NCBI GenBank assembly: GCA_019925105.1
Contig: JAHGAU010000011.1
Span: 496,001-560,000, forward strand
Direction of reading: 5' to 3'
Length of the DNA stretch: 64,000 nucleotides
Source: Niebla homalea
Lineage: Eukaryota > Ascomycota > Lecanoromycetes > Lecanorales > Ramalinaceae
Each line of letters starts with the position of its first letter. Position 1 is the stretch's first letter. The notes beneath the pieces are model-generated. The model ran no database searches and was not told where the DNA came from. It saw only the letters and a program-made list of their open reading frames with translations. Below, piece by piece: positions 13,650 to 27,247 of the stretch. A program made the translations under genes and the position numbers.

Positions 13650-16479
13650 ATACTTAATAGGAGTTTATATATATTTAAATAGATAATATATTTTTATATG
13701 AATGGAGATGGCGACGAACAACGGGACCCTAGAGGTCAGAAACGATCCACACGTGCATAGCTTAAGTAATAGTAAGGATAATACCTTAAATACGATAAGC
13801 GGAAGCGGAAGGGTAATAAAAGTAAAGGGGGAGGAAAAGTAAGCGGTTTAAGTTAATAGGAACGGTAATAAGTCATATAAACGATATAATAAACATAAGA
13901 TAAAAAGGCCTTAAATCGAATAAAAAGCTTATAATTAATAAGATACATATAAAAAGACGTATATAATACGTAAAAATATTATTATAAAAAGTAATAAATA
14001 AAAAGCGGAAAGAATAAAAACGGTATAAAGGGACGGATAAAAAATAAATGGAGGTATAAAAAACTTTATTAAGTATATATAAATTAAGAAAGAATTAAAT
14101 AAAAACAAAAAGATATTAAATAAATAAAAATAAACTATAAAAAGAAATAATTATTAAATACATAAAGGAAAAAAAAAAAAAAAAAGTAATAAAAATATTA
14201 AAAAACTTCCTTATAATTATATAAAAGGATATTACGTTAAAGATTTAATTAATACTATAAATCGGATTACGAAGAATAAAAGACTTTTATATAAATATAA
14301 AGAAAAATTTAAGGAAGTTAAAGAAATTACGCGGAACTTAAAAAACAATAATAAAAACGCCGGCGGACGGAGGTAAAAAGAAATAAAAAGGATATATATA
14401 AAGTAAAAAAGCGATGGGGGAGGTTTTAAAGAAAGGAGCGGGGATAAATTAAATAATAAAAGCCGTAAAAATAGTATTAACGTTAATAATAAAGGAAATA
14501 AAAATAAAAGAAAAAATAATAACGTTAAGGAAAATAAAGATAATAACTATATAATTATTAAGTAAAAAGGAAAGGAATATAACGGTAAAAATAAATCCGT
14601 TATAATTAATAAAAGTATTTAAAGTAACAGGAAAGTTATTAATAGAATAAATTATTACGGTATATAAATTATAAAATAAAGATATCCTCCTTAATATAAC
14701 CTTATTAAAGGCGAAGGAAAGGTTAAAGAAGTTAAAAAAATAAATTAATAAAAAAGGGTATAAAATGGTAAAAATATTAAGGTAATCCTTCATTATTATA
14801 ATAAACGGGATATATTTAATAAGGTTTATAAAAAAAAAAAGGGAAGTTACCTTAAGGCGGATAAAAAAGGAAAATATAATCCTTTACTTTAAGTTAAAGA
14901 TCGTTAATTATAATCTCCTTTTTATAATAAAGAAATTAAACGTTTTTAATTATATAAAGAGATACTTTATGGTTATTTTAAATATAATATTAATAAGGAT
15001 ATATAATAATATCTTTAATAAAAAAATAATAAAGGGTAAATCTTTTAAATTAACGAGACCTTAAGATTAAGTAACGGATATTTATTAATACTTTAAATAT
15101 TAAAAATATAAACATATTATTATAAAATACCTTAATAATATAAAGTACATAATATATATTAAAGGGTATAATACGTATAAATACATTAACTTAATAATAA
15201 AGGGCTTAATAAAGAACGCGCTAAAATATATAACATATAATAATAATAATTACTTAACGTAAAACTTATAATATATAATAAGAGTAAAGGAGACTTAACG
15301 TAAAAAAATTAAGATAATAATTAAGATTTAATACTATAACTTATATAAATTTAAATTAATAAAATAATTAAAAACGATCTTAAGACGTAAATAAAGCCTA
15401 TTAAATAAAAAAAGATAAAATACGATAATTAATAACGTAAAAAAGAAGAAATTTATAACAATATTAACCCTTAAAATTAATTATTTAACTAGGATTATTA
15501 TTATAATAAAAAGATTAAAATAAATAATACTTAATTTTAAAAAAAGACCATTTATATAAATAAAAGTTAATGAAAAGAATTTAACGGACGTTAATATTTA
15601 ATATATTTACGCTTTTAAGGATAATATAATATAACGTATATAAAAAAATAATTAAAGCCGTAATATTAATATTTAAATTTAAAAAAATAAAGAATATTAA
15701 TATTATAGCGATATAAAAGTTATTATATAGTTTATATATTTATTTTTTAATTAATTTAAAAAATAAGTTTTATTTAACCTTTAAAAGTAATAAGATAATA
15801 TAAATATATTTCTTTATTAATAAAAGGCTAAATATAAATAATTAAGACGTTATTTATTACGGAGGGAATCTATATATATTCTAGATTATATAAAAGGGGG
15901 ATATTAAAGATACTTTAAATATTTATAATATATATAGTTTATTATTGGCTAATAAGAAAAAACCCTTTATAATCCCGTTACTTAAAAATATTATAATTAT
16001 ATTTAATAAATACCTTTTAATAAAGGACTTTAATCTTTATTACGTTTAATGGAATAAAAACGGTTATATGATTAATTATATTAAATTTAAAAAGTTATTA
16101 ATAATTATTATATAATTTAATTTTACGTTATTAACGTTAAAAAAAACTATTATATAAGAAAGCCGTAAATTTAAGATTATAATTGACTTAATATTTTACT
16201 TGGAAAATATTATTAATTCAATTATAATATATAGACCCTAAAAGGATTTAAAATATAATTCGGATTACGTCTTAATATAAATAACCTTAAATTAATCTAT
16301 TAATATAATTTTGCTTTTACCGTTTAAATAAATATAAAAAATAATTAAGGAAACTATAATATTAATAAAAATAATAGAAATAATATCTTAATTAATAAAG
16401 TTTTTCCGGCTTAATAATAAAGAATAAATTAACCGTTTTATAAAACGGATAATAAAAGCTTTAAATAAAATAATTAATA
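13650..16479 (+). mobile_element. LINE copy B, 5' portion (+ strand), split by LINE C
   Basis: Begins with a leader of about 60 bp, then ATGGCGACGAACAACGGG near 13,708, and runs collinear with copy A through ORF1 and into ORF2. It stops at 16,479, where LINE C starts, and resumes at 22,259. ORF1 is riddled with TAA/TAG at former Gln and Trp codons. Long open frames on the opposite strand (such as 14,449-14,793) are AT-rich shadows. Confidence 0.85.
16467..16479. repeat. Target-site duplication, left copy, LINE C
   Basis: The 13-bp string AAAATAATTAATA occurs here and at 22,259-22,271, directly flanking LINE C. In copy A the matching target (about 6,314-6,326) is continuous. Confidence 0.8.
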
Positions 16480-19400
16480 AGTGAAATGGAGATGGCGACG
16501 AACAACGGGATCCCAGAGGTCAGAAACGATGCACGCGTATATAGCTTAAGTAATAGTAAAAATAATATCTTAAATACGATAAGCGGAAGCAGAATAATAA
16601 TAAAGGTAAAAAGGGAGGAAGGGTAAGCGGCCTAGGTTAATAGGAACGGTAATAAGTCGTATAAACAACGCAATAAATACGAGATAAAACGGCCTTAAAT
16701 CGAATAAAAAGTTTATAATTAATAAGATATATGTGAAAAAACGCGTATAACGCATAAAGGTATTATTATAAGGGATAATAAATAAAAAGCGGAGGGGACG
16801 AGGACGGTAGGCGGGGACGGATAAAGGGTAAACGGAGGCGTAAAAGGTTTTATTAAGTATATATAAACTAAAAGAAAGTTAAATAAAGATAAGGAGACAT
16901 TAAGTAAATAGGAATAAGTTATAAAAAAAGGTAATTATTAAACATATAAGGGAAAAGTAAAAGGGGAAGAAGCGGTAAGGGCATTAAAAGGCCTCCTTAT
17001 AACTATATAAAAGGATATTACGTTAAAGATTTAATTAATATTATAAATTAAGTTATAAAGGGTAAAAGACTTTTATATAGAAACGGAGAGAGGTTTAGGG
17101 GAATTGGAAAAACTACGTAAAACTTAAGGGGTAGCAGTAAAAATGCCGGTAAACGGAGGTAAAAAGAGATAGAAAAGATATATATAAAGTAAGGGAGTAA
17201 TAGGGGAAACTTTAAAAAAAAGAACAGGGATAAATTAAATAATAAAGGCTATAAGGGCGGCGCCGGTATTAATAATAAAGGAGGTAGGGATAAAGGAAAA
17301 AGCGGCAATATTAAAGAAAATAAAAATAATAATTATATAATTATTAAACGAAAAAAAAAAGAGTATAACGGTAAAGGTAAACCCGTTATAATTAATAAAG
17401 GCGTTTAAAATAACGGGAGAATTATTAATAGAATAAATTATTACGGTATATAAATTATAAAGCGGGGATATCCTCCTTAATATAGCCTTATTAAAGGTAA
17501 AAAAAGGGCTAAAGAAATTAAAGGGATAAACCGGTAAAGGGGGGTATAAAACGGTAAAAATATTAAGGTAATCCTTTATTATCGCGGTAAACGGGATATA
17601 TTTAATAAGGTTTACGGGGGAGGAAAGGGAAGTTACCCTAAGGTAAATAAAGAAGGAAAATACGGTCCTTTACCCTAGGCTAAAAATTATTAATTATAGT
17701 TTCCTTATTATAATAAAAAGGCTAAACGCCTTTAATTATATAAAGAAATACTTTATGGTTATTTTAAGTATAACGTTAATAAAGATATATAACGATATCC
17801 TCGATAAAAAGATAATAAAGGGTGGGTCCCTTAAGTTAATAAGACCTTAAGACCGGGCAGCGGATATTTATTAATATTTTAAATATTAAAGATACGGATA
17901 TATTACTATAAGGTACCCTAATAATATAAAGTACGTAATATATACCAAAGGGTATAATACGTATAAATACGCTAACTTAATAATAAAAGGCTTAACGAAG
18001 AACGCGTTAAAATACGCGGCGTATAATAATAATAATTATTTAACGTAAGACTTATAATATATAATAAAAGCGAAAAAAACTTAACGTAAAAAAACTAAAA
18101 TAACAATTAAGGTTTAACGCTATAACTTATATAAACTTGGACCGGTAAAATAATTAAAGACGGTTTTAAAATATAAATAAAGCTTATTAAACGGAGAAGG
18201 GTAAAACGCGGTAACCAATAGTATAAAAAAGAAAAAGCTTATAGCAATATTAATCTTTAAAACCGGCCATCCGATTAAAATTATTATTATAATAAAAAGA
18301 TTAAAATAAATAATACTTAACTTTAAAAAGAAACCGTTTATATAAATAAAAGTTAATAAAGAAAGCCCGATAAATATTAATATTTAATATATTTACGTTT
18401 TTAAGGGTAATATAATATAATATATACGGGGAAATAATTAAAGCCGTAATACCGATATTTAAATTTAAAAAAATAAAGGATATTAATATTATAGCGATAT
18501 AGGAGCTATTATATAATCCGTATATTTATTCTTTAATTAACCTGGGAGATAGTTTTTACTTAACCTTTAAGGGTAATAAGATAACGCGGATATATTTCTT
18601 TATTAATAAGAGGTTAAATATAAACAGCTGGGACGTTATTTATTACGGAAAGAATTTATATATATTCCGGATTATATGAAAAAGGGATATTAAAGGTACC
18701 TTAAATATTTATAATATATATAATCCGTTATTAATTAATAGGAAGGGACCCTTTACGATCCCATTACTTAAGGATATTATAACTATATCCGGTAAATATT
18801 TCTTAATAAAGGACTTTAATCTTTATTACGTTTAATAGAACGAGGACGGTTATATAATCAGTTATATTAAATCTAAGGAGTTATTAATAATTATTATACG
18901 GTTTAACCTTACGTTATTAACGTTAAAAGGGACTATTATATAAAAAAGCCGTAGACTTAAGATTACGATTAACTTAATATTTAACTCAGAAAATATTATT
19001 AACTTAATTATAATATATAGACCTTAAAAGGACTTAAAATATAATTTAAATTACGTCTTAATACAAATAACCTTAAATTGGTCTATCGATATAATTCCGT
19101 TTTTATTATTTAAACGAACGTAAAAAATAATTAAGGAAGTTAAGGTATTAATAAAGGTAATAAAGGTAATATCCTAATTAACGGAGCGTCCCTAGCTTAA
19201 TAGTAAGGAATAGATCGACCATTTTATAAAGCAGATAATAAAGGCTTTAAATAAAATAATTAACGTTATAATCTTAATAATAAAGCCGTCTTAAAAAGTT
19301 AAAACCTATTAAAATAAAAAATATATAAAAACGATTATAAAGATAAAAGTACTTATAAAGTAAGCTATTAAGTATAAGAACCAGGAAATACTTTAATAAC

Positions 19401-22258
19401 TAAAAAAAGCTTAAAAGGAAAAGGAGAGAATTATCCGGAAAATTAAATAAATATACTTTTAGGCTATAATATATAACTTAGCAGTTTCTTTTTATAATAT
19501 TTAAAAGTTAATAAAATACGGTAAGGAATAAAGTGGGAAACTTAAACTTATCCTTAAGTTTCTATTCTTAAAAAGACTAAACGGTACGGTAATAAATACC
19601 TTTAACGGTAAAATTAAAACTTTTTAAAAAACGTTTTTTCCTTTATTACCGGAAGCTAACCTAATAGATATCGACGGCACGATATATCCTAAATTAATAA
19701 TAATAAATAAAATAATAACCCAGGAAATAATAATTAAAGTAATTAATAAACCGAAGAAGGATAAGGCCCCCGGACTTAATGGTATATTAAATAGGTTCTT
19801 ATTTATAGTAATATTATTATTCGGAGAGGTTTTTACTTATCTATTTTAAGCTTATTTCGATATAAAATATTATTTTTATAAATTTAAAAAGGCTAAAACG
19901 ATTATCTTTAAGAAGCCGGTTAAGTTAGATTACTTAAAAATAAAGTCATATAGACCTATAATACTCCTTTATACGCTAAAAAAGGCTTTAAAGACGGTAG
20001 TTATAAAGATCCTAAATAATTATATAGAAAAATATAAACTATTCCCCGATTAATAAATAAAAATAAGAAGAGGACGGTCGACGGAAACGGCTTTTAAAGG
20101 CTTAATTAATAGCGTATATATAATATAAAACTATAAAAAAAAGTATATTATAAGTCTTTTTTCTTTAAATATTATAAAGGTATTTAATAAGGTAAATTAT
20201 TAAAGGTTATTATATAATTTACGGAAAAAAGGGGTTCTATTTTTCCTTATGAATTAAATAAAAAGTTTTTTAAATAATTAAGCAACGTTAATTAACTTAG
20301 GATAAAAGATAAGTATAATAGAGCCCGCGATAACCGGGATTCCTTAAGGGTTACTTATTTCCCCAGTCTTATTTTTATTCTTTAACGGCTTATTTATCAA
20401 AGACTTAACGAAGTTAAAATAAAAAATTTAAGTAAAAGGCTTTATTAATAATGTTTACCTTTTAACTTATAATACGTTTATTTATATAAATTATTTAAAG
20501 TTAAAATAGGCTTATAAAGTTTATTTACGATAAATAAAGATATATAAGGCTTAATTCACCCTATATAAATATAAGTTTATTTATATAATAAGGAGCTTAA
20601 AATTATACGATATAATAGTTATAATAAACTTAAATAATATAATAGTAAAACCGGAAGTTAATATTAAGGTACTTAGCTTATAAGTTAATAGGAAATTAAA
20701 TTGGAAAAATTATATAAAAAAGGTTTAAAAGAAGATAATTTCATAAGAAAGGGGCCTTATTTACCTTATAACGTTAACGTAAAGAGCTATTTTATAAAAA
20801 GTTAAAACTATTTATTAAACGGTTATAAAGTTTATAATAATATATATAATAGTTATTTAATACGTATTTAAAGGTATACTTAAACATAGGAAAAAGCCCG
20901 TCCGATAATTATAGAAGATTTAAAACCGATGCTTAAGAATAATAAGTAAAATATATAAAACGACTCCCGTCCCGGTATTAAAATCCGAGGTTTTTATATT
21001 ATTAATAAAGTTAACTTTAAATTAAATAATCGCTTAAGCGAGGTTTAAAAAAGGTATAAACTTAATTACATTAGTAGGAAATAAACGTATTCGTTAAAAT
21101 TATAAGAAACCTTAAATAAGAAAGCATAAAAAGGCGGTATTTACCTTTTTTATAAAAGTTAAATTAAAATAAATTAAAAAAAAGGTCGATTTAATTTACG
21201 TTTAAAAAGCTAATATAAAAGTATACGAACTTTTACTTAAAGTAAGAATAACGGAAAAGAAAAAGGCTATAAAAGCGAAGTTAACGGCGATTACTTTATA
21301 AATTATAAGGAAATAAATAAAGCGTTAATATAAATATAAAGAATCAATCCCTTAAGGGCGATAACACCCGATATTAAATAGCAATAAGGTTATTAATAAG
21401 TATCTTTAGCGTTATAGGATTATAAAGAAAAATAATAACGCGTTAATAATCCAATTCCGGATAAATAAAAATAACTTAATTTATTTTCTTTTTATCGTAT
21501 ACGTTAATAATTAAATTAACGTTAATTACGAATATAGATAATGAAAATAAGACGCTATATACGTATTAATCTCCTATTTATTATTTAAGGAGCTTAAACC
21601 GGGATTAATTAAAAGGGTAGGGATTAACGATTATCGTTAAATACTTATTAATAAAAAAAGTATTAAAGCGGTTACCAGATTTATAATAATTACGGGCTTA
21701 TTATTATAGTTTAGCCTAGTTAAGGAAATAAAGGAAGTAATTAAAGACCTAATTAAGAAACCTCGCCGTTAACCCGGGGGCAAAAAGTAACGGCAGGAAA
21801 ACTATATTTAATAAAGGGTTAAAAAGGCTATAAATACCGGGGCAGCGTAAAAAATAATATTATATCGGTCGATAAAGTCGTATAAATAAGGTAATAATAA
21901 TATATATATCGGTAAGGATATTTAGTGGTATAATCGGAATTCTGAAATTTTAGTATTAAATAGACTTATAGGGTAACGGAAGAGCAATAGGTTTAAGGGC
22001 AACCCTTAAGTGGATTCAGTCGTAATATTATAGGTTTTCTTAGAAAAAACATATAAATAAATTCCTACTCTCTGGATGGCCGTGGATACTCTTAGCCCTT
22101 AAAACGTAAATAGAGGCTGGGTGGATACCGGTTTTTATTCCTGACGTTATGGATATCGGGTTTTTTACGGTTATTAATAAGGCTAAATGGCCGAGTGTTA
22201 AGGAACGCCGGAATTAGCTTAGCTAGATCCGTAGTATAAATCAATTAATCAATTAATC
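16480..22258 (+). mobile_element. LINE copy C, innermost nested copy
   Basis: A complete copy of about 5.78 kb, with ATGGCGACGAACAACGGG near 16,492 and the (TCAA)n-derived tail at 22,239-22,258. The reverse-transcriptase box near 20,440-20,465 again has Asn at both catalytic Asp positions. It retains slightly more GC than B but is still fully closed by stops. Being innermost in a three-level nest, it is the youngest insertion of the stack. Its 5' leader is shorter than that of A or B, as is usual for LINE 5' ends. Confidence 0.85.
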
Positions 22259-22271
22259 AAAATAATTAATA
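22259..22271. repeat. Target-site duplication, right copy, LINE C
   Basis: Perfect 13-bp repeat of 16,467-16,479, after the LINE C tail. Confidence 0.8.
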
Positions 22272-25262
22272 TTATAATCTTAATAATAAAGCCGTTTTAA
22301 AAAGTTAAAACCTATTAAAATAAAGAATATATAAAAACGATTATAAAAATAAAAACGCTTATAAAGTAAATTATTAAATATAGGGATTAAAAGATACTTT
22401 AATAATTAAAAAAAACTTAAAAAGAAAAGGAAAAAATATCCGGAAGATTAAATAAACGTATTTCCGGACTATAATATATAACTTAATAATTTCCTTTTAT
22501 AATATTTAAAAGTTAATAAAATACAATAAAAAATAAAGTAAGAAATTTAAATTTATCCTTAAATTTTTACCCTTAAAAAGATTAAATGGTACGGTAATGA
22601 ATATTTTTAACGGTAAAATTAAAGCTTTTAAAGAGGCGTTTTTTCCCCCGTTACCGGAAGTTAACTTAATAAATATTAATAATATAATATATCCTAAATT
22701 AATAATAATAAATAAAATAATAACTTAAAAGATAATAATTAAGGTAATTAATAAATTAAAGAAAAATAAAACCCCCGGATTTAATAATATATTAAATAGG
22801 TTCCTATTTATAATAATATTATTATTTAAAAAGGTCTTTATTTATTTATTTTAAGTTTACTTTAATATAAGATATTATCCCCATAAATTTAAGGAAGTTA
22901 AAACGATTATCCTTAAGAAGCTAATTAAATTAAATTACTTAAAAATAAAGTTATATAGACTTATAATACTCCTTTATACGTTAAAAAAGGCTTTAAAGAC
23001 GGTAATTATAAAGATCTTAAATAACTATATAAAAAGGTATAAATTACTCTTTAATTAATAAATAAAAATAAGAAAAAGACGGTTAACGGAGACAGCTCTT
23101 AAAGGCTTAATCGATAACGTATATACGGTATAAAGCTATAAAAAGAAATATATCATAAATCTTCTTTTTTTAAATATTATAAAAACGTTTAATAAGGTAA
23201 ATTATTAAAGGTTACTATATAATTTACGGAAAAAAAGGGTTTTACTTTTTTTTATAAATTAAATAAAGAATTTCTTAAGTAATTAAGCGACGTTAATTAA
23301 CTTAAGATAAAAAATAAATACGATAAAGCCTGCGATAATAAGGATCCCTTAAAGGTTATTTATTTTCTTAATCTTATTTTTATTTTTTAATAGCCCGCTT
23401 ATTAAAAACTTAATAAAGCTAAAATAAAAGGTTTAAATAAAAAGCTTTATTAACGATATTTACCTTTTAACTTATAGTACGTTTATTTATATAAATTATT
23501 TAAAGTTAAAATAAGCTTATAAAATTTACTTATAATAAATAAAGATATATAGGGCTTAATTCGCCCTATATAAGTATAAGTTCGTTTATATAATAAAAAG
23601 CCCGAAGCTATATAATATAATAGTTATAATAAACTTAAATAATATAACGGTAAAACCGGAAGTTAGTATTAAAGTACTTAACTTATAAATCGATAAGAAA
23701 CTAGACTAAAAGGATTATATAAAAAAGGTCTAAAAGAAAATAATTTTATAAAAGAAGGGCCTTATTTATTTTATAGCGTTAATATAAAAAGCTATTTTAT
23801 AGAAGGTTAAAATCGTTTATTAAGCGGTTATAAAGTTTATAATAACGTATATAATAATTATTTAATATATATTTAAAAATATATTTAAATATAAAAAAGA
23901 GCCCGTCCGGTAACTATAAAAGGTCTAAAATTAATACTTAAAAGTAATAAGTAAAGTATATAAAATAATTCCCGTCCTAATATTAAAATCCGAAATCTTT
24001 ATATTATTAATAAAGTTAACTTTAAATTAAATAATTACTTAAGTAAAGCTTAAAAAAGGTATAAACTTAATTACGTTAATAAAAAATAAACGTATTTACT
24101 AGAATTATAAAAAACCTTAAATAAGAAAACGTAAAAAAATAGTATTTATTCCCCCACGGAAGTCAAATTAAAGTAAATTAAAAAAAAGGTCGATTTAATT
24201 TATATTTAAGAAATTAACGTAAAAATATATAAATTTTTACTTAAAATAAAAACGGTAAAAAAAAAAGAAAACTATAAGGATAAAGTTAATAACGATTACC
24301 TTATAGATTATAAAAAGGTAAATAAAACGTTAATATAAATATAAAGAATCGATCCTTTAAGGGCAATAATATTTAACGTTAAATAGCGATAAGGTTATTA
24401 ATAAGTATTTCTAGCGTTACGGGATTATAAAGAAAAACAATAATACGTTAATAATTTAACTCCGGATAAATAAAAATAACTTAATTTATTTCTTCTTTAT
24501 TATATATATTAATAACTGAATTAACGTTAATTATAAATATAAATAATAAAAGTAAAATATTATATACGTATTAATTTTTTATTTATTATTTAAAAAACTT
24601 AAACCGGGATTAATTAAAAGGATAAAGATTAATAATTATTATTAAATACTTATTAATAAAAAAAGTATTAAAACGGCCGTTAAATTTATAATAATTACGG
24701 GTTTATTATTATAATTTAACTTAACCAAAGAAATAAAAAAAATGGTTAAAAACTTAATTAAGAAACCTCGCTATTAATTTAAGGGTAAAAAATAGCGGCG
24801 GGAAAATTATATTTAATAAGGGATTAAAAAGGCTATAAATACCAGAACGGTATAAAAAACGATACTATATTAATTAATAAAGTTATATAAATAAGGTAAT
24901 AATAATATACGTATCGGTAAAGATATTTAATAATATAATCGGAATTCTAAAATTTTAATATTAAATAAACCCGTAAGGTAACGGAAAAATAATAAATTTA
25001 AAGGTAACCCTTAAGTAAATTCAGTTATAATATTATAGGTTTTCTTGGAAAAAATATATAAATAAATTCTTATTCTTTAAATAGTTATAGATACTTTTAG
25101 CCTTTAAAACGTAAATAAAAACTAAGTAAATACCGGTTTTTATTCTTAACGTTATAGATATCGGGTTTTTTACGGTTATTAATAAGGCTAAATAACCGAG
25201 TATTAAGGAACGCCGGAATTAGCTTAGCTAGATCCGTAGTATAAATCAATCAATCAATTAAT
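22272..25262 (+). mobile_element. LINE copy B, 3' portion (+ strand)
   Basis: Resumes exactly where copy B was interrupted at 16,479 and continues through the reverse transcriptase and C-terminal ORF2 region to the TCAATCAATCAATTAA tail at about 25,246-25,262. The two B pieces sum to about 5.82 kb, matching the other copies. Heavily RIP-mutated. Confidence 0.85.
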
Positions 25263-27235
25263 AAATATCGGTATTACGGCTTTAATTCTTTCGTTATAAA
25301 CGTTATATTATATTATTCTTAAAAACGTTAATATATTATATATTAATCTTTATAAAAGCTTCCTTTTCTATATCCGTTTAGGTTACGGACTTCTTATTAA
25401 AGTTAAGCGTTTTCTAACTTAATACCTTCCTAATTATTATTAAAGATATAAGACGGCTAGCCTTTAAAATCGGGATCGTAAAAAGCTTTTTCTTCTTTAC
25501 CGTTATTTACCTTTTATTAATGAATTAAGTTCGCATTTTAAGGTTATTTTTAATTAATTTATTAAATTAATCTCGTACGTATTATACCATTAGATTTTCG
25601 TGGTTATCCAGGTTTCCTTATATTTAATCTCTTTAACTTTTATTATATATTTAGAATCTTATATTAGATATCCCTCCTTATTATACGTAGCGTATTTAAG
25701 CGTATTTTTTATAAATCCTTTAATTATTAACTTTATATATTTATAAGTATTATAGCCTCTAATATAAACCGTATACTTTATAGTATTAAAATACTTTGTA
25801 ATAATATATTTATAGCTTTAATACTTAAAATATTAATAAATATTAACCGTTTTATCCTATAATTAAGTTATTTTAAGAAATCCCTTTTTAATAATTCCTT
25901 TATTTAAAACGTTATTATATATTTTTATTAACGTTATACTCAATATAACGGTGAAATACCTTTTTATACGTTTTAAAGAGTTAAATCTCCTTATTACTGG
26001 CGGAAGCCTATAATTAATAATTTTAAACCTTAAATAAAAAACCGTATTCTTTTTTTTTATATTCTTTAATATAATTTCTCTTTTAACTTCTTTAAAACGT
26101 AATAAATATATTTTATTTATTACGATAATAAATAATTACCTTAAAATTTTAATTAATTTATATTTTTCCTTATTAATTTAAGTTTTAAACCTCTTTAAGT
26201 TTTCTTTCATTTTTAAAGATATTATATTAAGGAGGATATTTTTACTTTATAATTTACGTATTATAATAATTTATTTTATTAATAGTTCTATTGTTATTTT
26301 AAAAGCTTCTATTAATTATAATAAGTTTATTTTTACCGTTATATTCTTTTTTTCATTATTAGATAAACGGACCGTTATTATCTTTATTTTCCTTAATACG
26401 GCCGTTTTCTTTTCCGTTATTCTTTTATTCTTTACCGCGGGTATCCCTTTTATTATTTTCATTATTTAATTCTTTTTTATTTAAGGGGCCGCCGTTTTTA
26501 TACTTTCACTTTATATATTTAACCTTAAGCCGTTATCTTTACCTTTTATTAACGCCTTTACTATTGCCCTTAAGGAGGTTTATAGCCGTTCTGTTTTTTT
26601 TAATTTTACCCCTATTTTTATATAAAAGTCCTTTACGTTTTTTAACTTAATTTATAGTATTAATTAAATCTTTAACGTAATATCCTTTTACTTTATTATA
26701 AGGAGTCCTTTTAAGGTTTTTATTGCCTCCCCTACCGCCCTTTTACCCTTATTTACCGGGCGACGTATTGTCTCCGCCCCTTACCTTTAATCCTTTAAGG
26801 TCTTATCCTTTTTATTAACCTTATTTCCTTTTTATATACCCTTAATAATATTTTTACCGCGGTCTTCCTGCTTTTTCCCCCCGTTTATACCCTTTACCGT
26901 TAATACTATATCGGCCTTTTTACCCCCTTATTTACTTATTATCTCCGTATTATTATTACGTATTTTACGCGCTTTAATATGCGTATTTTATTAATTTTAA
27001 TTTCCTTATTTATTTTAAGTATTATTCGGCTTATTATTATTATATTGCCCGTATACGTCGTCGCCGTTTCTATTAATATAGGCTACTTACCCGTTTATTA
27101 CCTCGTTCTTAATTACCACGTTACTTCCACTTATCGTACTTAATATACTCCCTTCACTGTTATTAAAGCTATGCATATACGTATCGTTTTGGACCTCTGG
27201 GGTCCCTTTGTTCGTCGCCATTTTTCCTGGTTATC
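25263..27235 (-). mobile_element. LINE copy D, 5' portion (minus strand)
   Basis: Reverse-complement LINE sequence starting with the second copy of the B target duplication and ending at the D 5' end. The ORF1 start codon lies at 27,219-27,221 (minus strand), followed by the shared GCGACGAACAA string. The ORF1 part (about 26,480-27,220) keeps more GC and CpG than the rest, so this end was less severely mutated. No intact frame remains. Confidence 0.85.
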
Positions 27236-27247
27236 TTTAAATAATAT
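27236..27247. repeat. Target-site duplication, right copy, LINE D
   Basis: Perfect 12-bp repeat of 9,802-9,813, just beyond the LINE D 5' end. Confidence 0.75.

Noticed and set aside
14449..14793. 114-codon minus-strand open frame within LINE B
   Set aside because: Composition is almost only Ile, Phe, Asn, Tyr and Leu. It is antisense to LINE ORF1, whose stops on the + strand leave the reverse strand open by base composition.
16570..16755. 61-codon minus-strand open frame within LINE C
   Set aside because: Antisense shadow of the LINE ORF1 start, no protein-like features.
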